Shown: positions 1 to 8,278 of the stretch, one piece after another
Position numbering within the stretch: position 1 is the first letter of the stretch
How the letters are laid out: each line of letters begins with the position of its first letter
Source: Hyphomicrobiales bacterium
Lineage (GTDB): Bacteria > Pseudomonadota > Alphaproteobacteria > Rhizobiales > Rhizobiaceae
NCBI GenBank assembly: GCA_900469345.1
Contig: UBWZ01000004.1
Span: forward strand, 124,001-188,000
DNA length: 64,000 nt
Direction of reading: 5' to 3'
Notes under the pieces: generated by a model
What the model saw: the letters and a program-made list of their open reading frames with translations, nothing else
What the model was told of the DNA's origin: nothing
Databases searched by the model: none
Program-made: the position numbers and the translations under genes

Positions 1-811
1 CCTTGGCACGAAGGGTCATGGTTCCGGAGGCGGCATCGACCTCGGGCGCGATGTAGTCCAGCGTCCCCGCATAGGGATAGTCCGTATCCGTCTGCAGGCC
101 GATCTCGACCGGGATCGGGCCGCGCCCGTCCAGGGTGACCTTGCGCTCGGCCATCACCTTGCGGATCTCGATCACCTGCCGCTCATTGGCGGAAAACACT
201 GCACGAAGCGGGCTCGGCTGCACGAGGGTCGCGAGCTTGGGCGCCGAAGCCGCGTTGACATAGGCGCCGGGATCGAGCGTCCGGGCAGACAGAATGCCGT
301 CGAAGGGCGCCCGCACTTCCGTATAGCTGAGGTTGAGCTGCGCGGTGCGAAGTCTTGCTTCCGCCGAGGCCACCTGCGCCCTGGACACCTCGTTCTGCGC
401 AACAGCGCTCTCGAGCGAACTGTCCGCCACGATCTGCTTGAGCGACAGGGTCTGCTGTCGCTGCAGATTGGCTGCCGCCTGCCTCAGGTTTGCCTGGGCC
501 TGGGCAAGGTCGGCCTGCGCGGAGGCAAGGCTGATCCTGTAGGGCTCCTGCTCGATCACGAACACGACCTCTCCCCTGGCGACCCGCGCGCCATCCTCGA
601 AACGGATGGCGTCCAGCGTACCCGAGACGCGTGCCACCAGATCCACCTGGTTGACCGCCTTCAGCGTGCCGGTCGAATAGAGGTAGCGCGTCGCCGGCAT
701 TTGCGCCGGCACCGCCACCACGACCTTGCTGTCCAGCGGCTGCGCCACGGCGGGAAAACCGGCCAGGAGGGCCGGCAGGAGCACGGGCAGCGGCAGGATC
801 GGTCGGGACAT
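1..811 (-). CDS. RND efflux pump periplasmic adaptor (membrane fusion protein), 3' end outside window
   Basis: HlyD/AcrA-family adaptor that would link an inner-membrane RND pump to an outer-membrane channel. The visible 270 residues begin with a signal peptide (MSRPILPLPVLLPALLAG, then an AQP cleavage region). A beta-barrel/lipoyl half follows (VNQVDLVARVSGTLDAI, EDGARVARGEVVFVIE), then an alanine- and glutamine-rich coiled-coil hairpin (SAQADLAQAQANLRQAAANL) and the second lipoyl half (LSYTEVRAPFDGIL). This order is typical of the family. The gene runs off the left edge, so the C-terminal membrane-proximal domain and the pump gene are not visible. The ATG at 811 has a gggagcg ribosome site. 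Substrate unknown. Confidence 0.88.
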   Translation of the reverse strand, partial: MSRPILPLPVLLPALLAGFPAVAQPLDSKVVVAVPAQMPATRYLYSTGTLKAVNQVDLVARVSGTLDAIRFEDGARVARGEVVFVIEQEPYRISLASAQADLAQAQANLRQAAANLQRQQTLSLKQIVADSSLESAVAQNEVSRAQVASAEARLRTAQLNLSYTEVRAPFDGILSARTLDPGAYVNAASAPKLATLVQPSPLRAVFSANERQVIEIRKVMAERKVTLDGRGPIPVEIGLQTDTDYPYAGTLDYIAPEVDAASGTMTLRAK

Positions 812-834
812 CGGGGCGCTCCCTTGGGCCTTGG

Positions 835-1119
835 CTATTGCAGGGCCTTAAGCTCGTCGGGCGAGATCAGCCCGTCCTTGCTCTTGTCGATCCGGGCAAA
901 GGCCATTCCGTAGCGTCCGGCGGACTTGATCTTGGCGGCCATCGGCTTGCCGGCGGCGGCCATCCCGTCGATGAACGTCTTGAATTCGCCCTGGTCGAGC
1001 TTGCCGTCGCCGTTTCTGTCGGCCGCGAGATAGGCATCCTGCTGGGCGATCGCCGGAGCAGCGACGGTGACGATGATGATCGCGGCAACAGCAGCACGAC
1101 CGATCCTAGTGAAAGACAT
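835..1119 (-). CDS. secreted EF-hand calcium-binding protein
   Basis: A 94-residue protein with an N-terminal signal peptide (hydrophobic run AAVAAIIIVTVAAPAIA, predicted cut before QQD) and two EF-hand loops: DRNGDGKLDQGE near residue 34 and DKSKDGLISPDE near residue 78. Both loops keep acidic or oxygen ligands at positions 1, 3, 5 and 12, so calcium binding in the periplasm is likely. The start is supported by aaggaga just upstream. A CCATGATCATGG palindrome lies about 110 bp upstream of the start and recurs before the MscS and Cys-repeat genes, which suggests shared control. The physiological role is unknown; calcium buffering or sensing at the envelope is inference. Confidence 0.85.
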   Translation of the reverse strand: MSFTRIGRAAVAAIIIVTVAAPAIAQQDAYLAADRNGDGKLDQGEFKTFIDGMAAAGKPMAAKIKSAGRYGMAFARIDKSKDGLISPDELKALQ

Positions 1120-1227
1120 GCAACTCTCCTTATGGTTGGGCTTGTAAGGCGCGGGCCGCCCGGCCGCCGAGACGCCGGCGGGACCCGCGACGATGCCGTT
1201 TTATCGGCTCTGTCGTGGCGCACCATC

Positions 1228-1239
1228 CCATGATCATGG
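1228..1239. promoter_or_regulatory. candidate operator, palindrome CCATGATCATGG (site 1)
   Basis: A perfect 12-bp palindrome about 110 bp upstream of the EF-hand gene start, overlapping the last codons of the MscS gene. The identical 13-mer CCCATGATCATGG occurs at 3183-3195. That two copies both precede small secreted-protein genes next to a two-component system is suggestive. Binding by the LuxR-type regulator encoded at 5532-6227 is inference. Confidence 0.45.
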
Positions 1240-3129
1240 TGTAGACGGGTGGATGGGCGGCGCGAGAAAGCCGCTCTCCGGTTCGCGCACGTCGGCCATG
1301 GTGATCCGGATCCGCCCGGCGGGCTGCAGGCCGCAATCCGCCGCCGCTTCGGCAACGAGACCGGCGATCACCTGCTCGGCGCCCACCGCCGCGGCCCGGG
1401 CCGCCTGGAACGAGACGATCAGCGCCGGTTCCCCATCCTCGGTCTTCAGCGCCCGGGTGGCGATCTTGCCGACCATCGCCGACAAGAGCGGCGCCTCGCT
1501 GCGCAGCGCTGCCGAGGCCACGCGTCCGAACCGCTGCTGGACCGCGATGTCGGGCAGGTCATGGAGCGGCACCGCGGCACTTACCGCGACGAGCCGCCGG
1601 CTGTGGCTGGTGACGGTCGCGATCTCGCCGAAGGGAACCGTGTGCAGCCGGTCGTCGAGGCTGCGCAGACGCAGGCTTCGCAGCGTGATCTGCTCCACCC
1701 GTCCCCGCACGGGCCCGATTTCGATCAGTTCGCCGAGCCGGAAGACGTCGTCCAGCATGCAGAATATGCCGGCAATGACATCCTTGACGAGGGCCTGCGC
1801 GCCGAGGCTGACGGCAAGGCCGAGAATGCCGGCACCCGCCATGACCGGCGTGATATCGAGGCCGAGCGCCGACAGTGCGATCAGCGAAAAGACCGCCGCG
1901 ATCAGCACCAGCATGGCGACCCGCACGGTCGGCAGGAACGTGGAAAGGCGCGCCTGTCGCGTTTCCTTTTCCTCCTCCGATTCGACCGCGAGCGGCGGGC
2001 TCATCCGCGCCTCGATCCAGACATGCGTCGTCGCCGCCAGCAGGGCGCCGGTGACCAGCACCAGGCAGGCGAAGTTGAGCCTTCTCGAATAGGCCGGCCA
2101 CTCCTGCAGCGGGACCAGTGCGAAGGTTCCGACCAGCCAGGAGTCCACGGCGACCCGCAGGATGATCGCCGAGGCGACGGCGCCGATCGCGACCCGCAGG
2201 ACGAACAGCGTCCGGATCATGCCCGGGCGCCGCGACAGCCGGATGCTGAGCGCCAGCGCCCGGTCGAACACCAGCGCCAGCAGAACCGATCCGACCGTCG
2301 CCTTGACGCCGCGGTAGAGGTCGAATTCGCCCTCGACCCAGCCCCAGATCCACAGGCCAAAGGTCAGCGGCACAAGCGAAACCGCAAGCACAAGCACCGT
2401 CTGGCGCAGACCGCGCCGCCGCAGCTCGAACAAGAGATGCAGCGTCGCTACGATCATCGCAGCGCCGGAAAGGAAGGCGACCAGCTTTACGGTCTCGATA
2501 GGGAGGCCGGCACGCTGTAGCGAAGCGGTTGCCACCGCCTGCAGATAGCCGCTCGCGAAGATCCCGGCACCGCGTCGGACCGCCAGCGCAGCGCCGCCCC
2601 CGTCGATGTCGATCAGCCGCAGCTGGGGATGGTCTGGCCGGAACACGACGGCAAGGAAGGTTACGGCCGTCAGCCAGCGGATGAGGTTCTGCGCGACGTC
2701 GGCCGGAAATGCGGCCGCACCCGCCGGATAGTGAAGCACCTGCACGACCGCAAATCGCGCGATCGCCACCGATGCAAAGAGCGGCAGCAGTTCCCACCCG
2801 GTCAGCTTTACCATCGCGGCGACCGGGACCCGTTCCGCCGCCGCTCTCTGCCGCGCCCGCCGTGTCAACCGCATGACCGTTAAGTGGACGGCAAGAACGG
2901 CAGTCACCAGCAGGCTCGCCCGCCAAAGGTCGTCGCCCAGTGTCGGGGCCCTCTCCAGTGCCAGGGCAAGATCGTAGGGGAGGTGCGGCAGCGCGAAGGC
3001 GACCGCCACGAGTTCCCTCTCCGCGGCCTCGCCGATCGCCTGGAGGAGATCGATGGGAGACGGCGGCAGCGCACCGGGCGATGCGGCCGCGGCAGACAGG
3101 GGCCCGATGAGCAGAAAGACTGAAAGCAT
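1234..3129 (-). CDS. MscS-family mechanosensitive ion channel
   Basis: A 631-residue small-conductance mechanosensitive channel with a long N-terminal extension. A signal-like segment (MLSVFLLIGPLSAAAAS) is followed by about ten hydrophobic membrane segments. The conserved MscS core is near residues 410-510: pore-lining TM3 with alternating Gly/Ala (ITPVMAGAGILGLAVSLGAQALVKDVIAG), then the beta domain (FRLGELIEIGPVRGRVEQITLRSLRLR). The C-terminal cage ends in a proline-rich tail. It is larger than E. coli MscS (286 residues) and resembles the mid-size YbdG/YnaI-like class. It should open under hypo-osmotic membrane tension. It is transcribed toward the EF-hand gene, and a CCATGATCATGG box lies 55 bp upstream of its start. 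Confidence 0.88.
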   Translation of the reverse strand: MLSVFLLIGPLSAAAASPGALPPSPIDLLQAIGEAAERELVAVAFALPHLPYDLALALERAPTLGDDLWRASLLVTAVLAVHLTVMRLTRRARQRAAAERVPVAAMVKLTGWELLPLFASVAIARFAVVQVLHYPAGAAAFPADVAQNLIRWLTAVTFLAVVFRPDHPQLRLIDIDGGGAALAVRRGAGIFASGYLQAVATASLQRAGLPIETVKLVAFLSGAAMIVATLHLLFELRRRGLRQTVLVLAVSLVPLTFGLWIWGWVEGEFDLYRGVKATVGSVLLALVFDRALALSIRLSRRPGMIRTLFVLRVAIGAVASAIILRVAVDSWLVGTFALVPLQEWPAYSRRLNFACLVLVTGALLAATTHVWIEARMSPPLAVESEEEKETRQARLSTFLPTVRVAMLVLIAAVFSLIALSALGLDITPVMAGAGILGLAVSLGAQALVKDVIAGIFCMLDDVFRLGELIEIGPVRGRVEQITLRSLRLRSLDDRLHTVPFGEIATVTSHSRRLVAVSAAVPLHDLPDIAVQQRFGRVASAALRSEAPLLSAMVGKIATRALKTEDGEPALIVSFQAARAAAVGAEQVIAGLVAEAAADCGLQPAGRIRITMADVREPESGFLAPPIHPSTP

Positions 3130-3183
3130 GTCCCAAAACCTGGCTTTCGATTGACTATGCTCGGCCGGACCTCCGGCGAAACC

Positions 3184-3195
3184 CCATGATCATGG
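3184..3195. promoter_or_regulatory. candidate operator, palindrome CCATGATCATGG (site 2)
   Basis: Second exact copy of the 12-bp palindrome, in the divergent spacer between the MscS gene (start 3129) and the small Cys-repeat gene (start 3276). It sits 54 bp from one start and 80 bp from the other, so a bound protein could act on both promoters. Confidence 0.5.
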
Positions 3196-3275
3196 CGTGG
3201 GCAAGCCGCACGGTCTCGGTCATGCTCCGGCCATGCCCTTGGACGGGTAACCGTATCAATCTGGAGGATAAGAGG

Positions 3276-3653
3276 ATGCGTTTCGGAGCGGCGGCAGTTC
3301 GGCTGGGCCTGATGGCAGCGTATGTGTTGGCAATGGCAGGCATTCAGGTGACGGTGGCACGACCTGCGGCAGCCGCCGTCTACTGCAAGACGGTCGGCGT
3401 CCCCAAAGGCTGCGTGGCGGCCCCTCCGGTTGCCGCGGTCATCTATTGCACGGCGCCCGGCGTGCCGATGGGGTGCGTCGCAAGGCCGGTCGCGCGGGCG
3501 GCGATCTATTGCAGCCGGCCGGGCTTTCCCGTCGGATGCGTCGCTCGTCCGGCCGGGGTCGTGGTGGCGCCGCGGGTCGCGGCTCCCGGTGTCGGCCGCG
3601 TTGGAACGCCGATGAACCGCGGCGGCCCGGTCAACCGCGTCGGCCGCCGCTAG
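3276..3653 (+). CDS. small secreted protein with three Cys-containing repeats
   Basis: A 125-residue protein of unknown function. The N-terminal signal peptide (VRLGLMAAYVLAMAGIQVTVA) is followed by three tandem copies of a unit of about 23 residues with the pattern YC-x4-G-x-P-x-GCVA-x-P (YCKTVGVPKGCVAAP, YCTAPGVPMGCVARP, YCSRPGFPVGCVARP). Each unit has two Cys, giving six in the exported part, so intra-repeat disulfides are plausible. The tail is rich in Gly, Val, Pro and Arg. I chose the ATG at 3276 because ctggaggataagagg lies just before it and the signal peptide begins there. The gene ends inside the convergent kinase gene (4-bp stop overlap). Confidence 0.75.
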   Translation: MRFGAAAVRLGLMAAYVLAMAGIQVTVARPAAAAVYCKTVGVPKGCVAAPPVAAVIYCTAPGVPMGCVARPVARAAIYCSRPGFPVGCVARPAGVVVAPRVAAPGVGRVGTPMNRGGPVNRVGRR

Positions 3654-5524
3654 GGCGCATCGGGAAGGACCGCGGGAAGCGTCAGCACCACGCTGGTTCC
3701 CGCCGCATCCGAGATCAGAGACAGGGACGCGCCGCAGAGTTCAGCGCGTTTTTTCATGTTGGCGAGGCCGCGCCCGGGCCGGCGCACCGGTCCGCCGTCG
3801 TCCTCGCCAAGCCCGCAGCCGTCGTCGCTGACGGTAATGCGGCCACAGGCCCTGCCCTCGGCATCGTCGAGGCTATCCAGCGAGACGGAGATCGTGCGCC
3901 CGCCAGAATGCTTGATCGCGTTCGTCACCGCCTCGTCGAGCAGGCGGATGATCTGGATGACGTGCCCTGGTCGCAGGCCCGAGATCGCCGGAAGCCCGCC
4001 CGGGCTCAACACCTCCCATCTGAGCGAGATCGCATGCGCCCGAAGCTGCGCCGAGATCCGCTCCCGCCAGGATCCGAGCACCAGCATCAGGTCGCCGTCG
4101 ATATCCTCCATGGCGTCGATGACCAGCCGCAGATCCTTGAGCGCCGCCCGCGCCGCCTCCCCGATCGCGCCCCGGTCCTGCCCCTGTTCGGCAAGCGCCA
4201 CGATGCTCACCAGCTGCCCGCCCAGTCCATCGTGGAGATCCCGCATCAACCGCGTCCGCTCGGCCGTCATCGCTTCGGATCGCGCGCGCTCCTCCTCGCG
4301 CACAAAACTCTGGCGGAGCTTTTCCTCCGCCTCCCGCACCTGCCGCACCAGCTTGGAGGCAAAACCGTCCGCCTCGTTGAGGGCATGGACGAAGCGCCAG
4401 GTGAGGCCGATACCGATCGTCACCAGAACCAGCGAATAGGAGAGCCGTCCGACGAACAGCCGCTCGCCCGGCACGAGATCCATCACCGTCAGGAGATCGT
4501 GCAGCGAGGCGACGATCACCGCGGTGAAGACCGACCCCAGAAGAAAGCTCGACTGGTCGCGTCGACGCACCGCGGACCACCCGAGCAACGCCGAGACGGC
4601 CAGCACGCTGAGGGTGACGGAGGTCGGCCCGAGCAGCAGGTAGCCGCGCTGCAGCAGCGCGCGACTGCCGGAAAGCCCCATCAGCAGGAGAAGCATGCCC
4701 GGCGCCAGCACCAGCCAGAGGGCGGGCCGCGACCGCAGGCCGACGAGCCGCATCGTGAACATCACCATCAGCGCGCCCTCGATCGACACCGAGGCGGCAA
4801 TGAAACCGTGAAGCGGCAGCGCCGCCGGCATGGCGATGAAGTTCTGGACGACCCCGATCCCCATGGCGGCGGCGAGCAGACCGTAGATCGCGTCCTGGCG
4901 TCGGCTGACCCAGATCAGCGCAAACACCAGGGACAGCGTTGCCTGCAGCGAGATCAGCAGGAGCGGAAAGGTCTCGAAAAGGGCGATGCGCCGGTCGAAG
5001 CTCGGACGAAGGCGGCTGTCGGGTCCGAGATAGACGCTGTCGACATAGCCGGTCACCGGCCCCCAGACGAACAGCTTTACGGTCAGGACGTTTGGTCCCG
5101 GGACAAGCAGCGCGGGCGGGATCAGCGAGATGACCGGCACATTGCGATCCGGCCGGCTCGTTGCGGGATCGCGCAGCGTATCCTCGATGAGCGTGCCATT
5201 GATGAAGAGCTGGACGCCGGTCGAAAAGCGCGGGATGAGGACCGACCATGTCTCCTCCGGAGCGTTGCCGGGTAAGGTGAAGGGGATCCGGTAGTCGACC
5301 GGTGGCGGATCCTCCGATCGCGCCTTGCGGTCGATGGGAAACGCGACGGGGCGCCAGACCCCGCCCTCGTTCACCTCGGCGACGGCTGCGCGATAGGCCG
5401 GTGGCGGGCGCGGCAGATCGAGCCGGAGCACGAACACGCAGGCGAGCGCGACCAGGGCCTGGACCGCCACATAGAGGGGCAGCCGGGACGGGCTGCTGCG
5501 GATTGCGGACAGCGTCATTGCCAT
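3650..5524 (-). CDS. sensor histidine kinase, 7TMR-DISM-like input with DesK-type kinase
   Basis: A 624-residue membrane kinase. One N-terminal membrane segment is followed by a periplasmic region of about 150 residues that resembles the jelly-roll sensor of 7TMR-DISM proteins (IPFTLPGNAPEETWSVLIP, FINGTLIED). About seven membrane helices follow. A cytoplasmic linker leads to a HisKA_3 dimerisation motif (MRDLHDGLGGQLVS, phospho-His near residue 430). The HATPase has an N box (DEAVTNAIKHSGG) and G boxes (VSDDGCGLGED, GRGLANMKKRAE). The gene lies 7 bp downstream of the LuxR-type regulator at 5532-6227, its obvious partner. The signal is unknown; the neighbouring MscS, EF-hand and Cys-repeat genes suggest an envelope or ionic stress input. 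Confidence 0.9.
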   Translation of the reverse strand: MAMTLSAIRSSPSRLPLYVAVQALVALACVFVLRLDLPRPPPAYRAAVAEVNEGGVWRPVAFPIDRKARSEDPPPVDYRIPFTLPGNAPEETWSVLIPRFSTGVQLFINGTLIEDTLRDPATSRPDRNVPVISLIPPALLVPGPNVLTVKLFVWGPVTGYVDSVYLGPDSRLRPSFDRRIALFETFPLLLISLQATLSLVFALIWVSRRQDAIYGLLAAAMGIGVVQNFIAMPAALPLHGFIAASVSIEGALMVMFTMRLVGLRSRPALWLVLAPGMLLLLMGLSGSRALLQRGYLLLGPTSVTLSVLAVSALLGWSAVRRRDQSSFLLGSVFTAVIVASLHDLLTVMDLVPGERLFVGRLSYSLVLVTIGIGLTWRFVHALNEADGFASKLVRQVREAEEKLRQSFVREEERARSEAMTAERTRLMRDLHDGLGGQLVSIVALAEQGQDRGAIGEAARAALKDLRLVIDAMEDIDGDLMLVLGSWRERISAQLRAHAISLRWEVLSPGGLPAISGLRPGHVIQIIRLLDEAVTNAIKHSGGRTISVSLDSLDDAEGRACGRITVSDDGCGLGEDDGGPVRRPGRGLANMKKRAELCGASLSLISDAAGTSVVLTLPAVLPDAP

Positions 5525-5531
5525 CGTCGTG

Positions 5532-6227
5532 CTACAGCCGGATCAGCCCCTGTTGAAGCGCCTCGAAGACTGCTTCGCCGCGCGTGTTCACGTCGAGTTT
5601 GCGATAGATGTTCTTGATGTAGCCGGGAACGGTCTGCCGCGAAATGCCCAGCTGCGAGGCGATGTCGGCATAGCTGAACCCCTTGGCGATGCCCCACAGG
5701 ATGTCGATTTCGCGCGGCGTGAGTTTTGCCGTGTTGAGGTCGCTCGCCGGCTTTGCGCCGGTGCCCGCCTGGGTCCGCCGCACGATGAAACGGGCGATCG
5801 AAGCGGATATCGGCGAATGGCCACGGATCAGTTCGCGCACCGTATGGGCGATGTCGGGTGGAAACGCGTCCTTGAGGAGATAGCCGTTGGCGCCCAGGAG
5901 AATGGCGGAGATCACGCTCTGCTCGTCGCCGAGGATGGAGATCACCATGATCTCGGTCGCCTCGCTGCGCTGGCGCACCTCGCGGATCAGTTCCAGCCCG
6001 TTTCCGTCGGGAAGCTGCAGGTCGGTCAGGAGCACATGCGGTTTGGCGCTCTGCAGCAGCCCCCGCGCCTGCCCGAGATCGCCGGCTTCGGCGACCCGGA
6101 AGCCTCCCGCCTGGACAAGCGCATCCGCGATGCGCCGCCGTGTCGGCGCATCGTCTTCCACCAGGAGAACCGAGATCTCCTCTGCAGTTTCCTCGAGCGG
6201 CCCCACAGTGTCCCCCTGACAAGCCAT
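5532..6227 (-). CDS. two-component response regulator, LuxR/NarL family
   Basis: A 231-residue regulator. The receiver domain (residues about 18-135) has the acidic pair in LLVEDD, the phospho-acceptor Asp in LLTDLQLPDG and the conserved Lys in YLLKDA. The C-terminal LuxR helix-turn-helix begins LTPREIDILWGIAKG and has the recognition segment SYADIASQLGISRQTVPGYI, in which Pro and Gly replace the usual Val-xx-His. It is first in an operon with the DesK-type kinase gene downstream. A CCATGAATATGG element upstream (6265-6276) resembles the palindromes at 1228 and 3184, so autoregulation is possible. Confidence 0.9.
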   Translation of the reverse strand: MACQGDTVGPLEETAEEISVLLVEDDAPTRRRIADALVQAGGFRVAEAGDLGQARGLLQSAKPHVLLTDLQLPDGNGLELIREVRQRSEATEIMVISILGDEQSVISAILLGANGYLLKDAFPPDIAHTVRELIRGHSPISASIARFIVRRTQAGTGAKPASDLNTAKLTPREIDILWGIAKGFSYADIASQLGISRQTVPGYIKNIYRKLDVNTRGEAVFEALQQGLIRL

Positions 6228-6264
6228 CCGCGCCAGTATTGCCCGGATCGCAGGGATTGCACAG

Positions 6265-6276
6265 CCATGAATATGG
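6265..6276. promoter_or_regulatory. candidate operator, imperfect copy CCATGAATATGG (site 3)
   Basis: Matches 10 of 12 bases of the palindrome at 1228-1239 and 3184-3195 and keeps the CCAT...ATGG arms. It lies 38 bp upstream of the response-regulator start. It is weaker evidence than the exact copies. Confidence 0.3.
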
Positions 6277-6291
6277 CGGGAGAGCCGCGCT

Positions 6292-7287
6292 TCAGGCCGT
6301 CAGGCTGACGACCTTGCCCTCTTTCGCGGAGCGCAGCGCCGCGTCTGCAAGCTGCAGCGCGATCAGCCCGTCTTCGGCCGAGGGAGAAAGAGCCGCACCC
6401 TTTTCGACGCTGTCGATGAAGGCGGAAATCTCGGCCGCATAGGCCGCCGTGTAGCGGGTCATGAAGAAATCGTGCAGCGGCGGGCGGGTGTAGCCCTCCT
6501 TGTTGGCGATCTCGATCGACACCGGGCGCTGGTTCTCCGCCGAAACCGACCCCAGCGAACCATGCACCTCGATGCGCTGGTCGTAGCCGTAGCTGGCGCG
6601 GCGCGAATTGGAGATCACCGCCTGGCGGCCGCTCTTGGTGGTGAGAATGAGGCTGGCGCTGTCGAAATCGCCAAGCGCGCCGATCGCCTTGTCCACCAGC
6701 ACGGCGCCGGTCGCGAACACCTGGACGATCTCCTCGCCGAGCAGGAACCGGGCCATGTCGAAATCATGGATGGTCATGTCACGGAAGATGCCGCCGGACA
6801 CCTTGATGTATTCCGCCGGCGGCGGGCCGGGATCGCGGCTGGTGATCGTCACCATCTCCACCGTGCCGATCTTGCCGTCGTCGATCGCCTGGCGCACGGC
6901 GCGGAAATGCGGGTCGAAGCGGCGGTTGAAGCCGAGCATCACCTTGGCGCCGGTCTGGCGGACCACCTCGAGGCAGGCTCTCGCCCGCTCCACATCGAGA
7001 TCGATCGGCTTTTCGCAAAAGATCGCCTTGCCGGCGCGGGCGAGCCGCTCGATCAGGTCGGCATGCGTATTGGTCGGCGTGCAGATGATGACGCCATCGA
7101 TCTTGGGGTTCGCGATGACCGCATCGATCGTGCTGACCTCGCAGCCGGCGCTGTCGGCGATCGCCTGTGCGGCCTCCGCCATGGCATCCACCACGGCGAC
7201 GAGCTTTGCGCGCTTGTCTTCGGCAATTGCCCGTGCATGCACCTTGCCGATGCGTCCTGCCCCCAGAAGTGCAAGCTTCGTGACCAT
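6292..7287 (-). CDS. idhA: myo-inositol 2-dehydrogenase
   Basis: NAD-dependent oxidation of myo-inositol to scyllo-inosose, the first step of inositol catabolism. A 331-residue Gfo/Idh/MocA protein: Rossmann motif LLGAGRIGKVHA at the N terminus, the catalytic Lys in CEKPIDLD, and the catalytic DxxxH pattern in MTIHDFDMARFLLGE. The start at 7287 is preferred over an upstream in-frame ATG at 7365 because the Rossmann fold starts immediately and agggagg precedes it. It is divergent from iolR, with a GGAA-N6-TTCT box between them. The name iolG is also used for this family. Confidence 0.93.
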   Translation of the reverse strand: MVTKLALLGAGRIGKVHARAIAEDKRAKLVAVVDAMAEAAQAIADSAGCEVSTIDAVIANPKIDGVIICTPTNTHADLIERLARAGKAIFCEKPIDLDVERARACLEVVRQTGAKVMLGFNRRFDPHFRAVRQAIDDGKIGTVEMVTITSRDPGPPPAEYIKVSGGIFRDMTIHDFDMARFLLGEEIVQVFATGAVLVDKAIGALGDFDSASLILTTKSGRQAVISNSRRASYGYDQRIEVHGSLGSVSAENQRPVSIEIANKEGYTRPPLHDFFMTRYTAAYAAEISAFIDSVEKGAALSPSAEDGLIALQLADAALRSAKEGKVVSLTA

Positions 7288-7368
7288 GGTCCGTCCTCCC
7301 TGACGACTATCGAGCTGCCGGCCCCGTCGCTCCGAAGCGCTCCCTTGCGGAACCGACAAACTCAATTT

Positions 7369-7382
7369 GGAATATATGTTCT
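7369..7382. promoter_or_regulatory. candidate IolR operator between idhA and iolR
   Basis: The sequence GGAATATATGTTCT fits, with one mismatch, the GGAA-N6-TTCC inverted repeat that I recall being described for the RpiR-type repressor IolR of Sinorhizobium meliloti. It lies in the 151-bp divergent spacer, where it could control both idhA and iolR. Confidence 0.6.
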
Positions 7383-7438
7383 ATTCTGCTAGATGGTGAT
7401 TATCTTTATGTCAAGCGCAGCGCCGCAGAGGAACAAAC

Positions 7439-8254
7439 ATGGGTGAAGCAGGTGGTCCGGCGACGATCAAGGCCTTCGAGGAGCGTCTCTTCGAGGTCTC
7501 CACAAGCCTGCCAAAGCGCCTGCGCCAATGCGCTGATTACGTTGCCGCCAACAAGGATCGGATCGCCGTCTCCACGGTCGCCGAGATGGCCGAAGGCGCC
7601 GGCGTACAGCCCTCCGCGTTCATGCGCTTTTGCCAGATCATGGGCTTTTCCGGCTTTTCGGAAATGCAGCGCCTGTTCCGAGAAACCTTTGTCGGCGGCT
7701 GGCCCGACTATTCGACCCGCCTCCAGCATCTGCGCGAAAAGGCCGAGGGCAGCCCCTCCGCCTTGCTTGCGGAATTCGTGGAAGCCGGCCGCGCTTCATT
7801 GGAAAACCTGCTGAAGACCGTGGATGCGCACCATCTCGAAGACGCCGTCGCAGCGCTTTCGAAGGCCAACATGATCCACATCATCGGACTGCGGCGTTCC
7901 TTCCCGGTCGCCAGCTACATGAGCTATGCGTTCGAGAAAATGGACGTGCCCGCCATGCTCCACAGCGCCGTCGGCCGGCTCGACAGCCGCAACGCGATCC
8001 GTGACGGCGACGTGGTCTTGGCCATCACCTTCTCTCCCTATTCCGTCGAGACGATTGAACTGGTGGAGGCGGTCAGTGCCCGCGGCATTCCGGTCGTGGC
8101 GCTGACCGACACGATCGTCAGCCCATTGCGCAAGTTCGACGCCATCACCCTCTCTGTCTCGGAGGTGGACTTCGGCGCCTTCCGATCGCTGTCTGCGACG
8201 CTGTGCCTCGCAATTACCCTGTCGGTCGCAGTCGGTACCGCCCGTTCGGGCTGA
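7439..8254 (+). CDS. iolR: RpiR-family transcriptional repressor of inositol catabolism
   Basis: A 271-residue MurR/RpiR regulator. The N-terminal HTH_6 domain (residues about 20-90: RLRQCADYVAANKDRI, VSTVAEMAEGAGVQPSAFMRF) is followed by a SIS sugar-isomerase sensor domain (residues about 130-260: MIHIIGLRRSFPVASYMSYA, DVVLAITFSPYSVETIEL). The SIS domain probably binds a phosphorylated inositol intermediate such as 5-dehydro-2-deoxygluconate 6-phosphate; this is known for the family, not shown here. It heads the iolRCDEB gene order found in rhizobia. The ATG at 7439 follows gaggaac. IolR-like boxes lie before this gene and before iolC. Confidence 0.92.
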   Translation: MGEAGGPATIKAFEERLFEVSTSLPKRLRQCADYVAANKDRIAVSTVAEMAEGAGVQPSAFMRFCQIMGFSGFSEMQRLFRETFVGGWPDYSTRLQHLREKAEGSPSALLAEFVEAGRASLENLLKTVDAHHLEDAVAALSKANMIHIIGLRRSFPVASYMSYAFEKMDVPAMLHSAVGRLDSRNAIRDGDVVLAITFSPYSVETIELVEAVSARGIPVVALTDTIVSPLRKFDAITLSVSEVDFGAFRSLSATLCLAITLSVAVGTARSG

Positions 8255-8278
8255 ATATTTGTGTTGAAACTACAAAAA

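Noticed and set aside
3446-5275. Plus-strand frame of 609 codons opposite the kinase gene
   Set aside because: Arg-, Gln- and His-rich shadow of a GC-rich gene without recognisable motifs.
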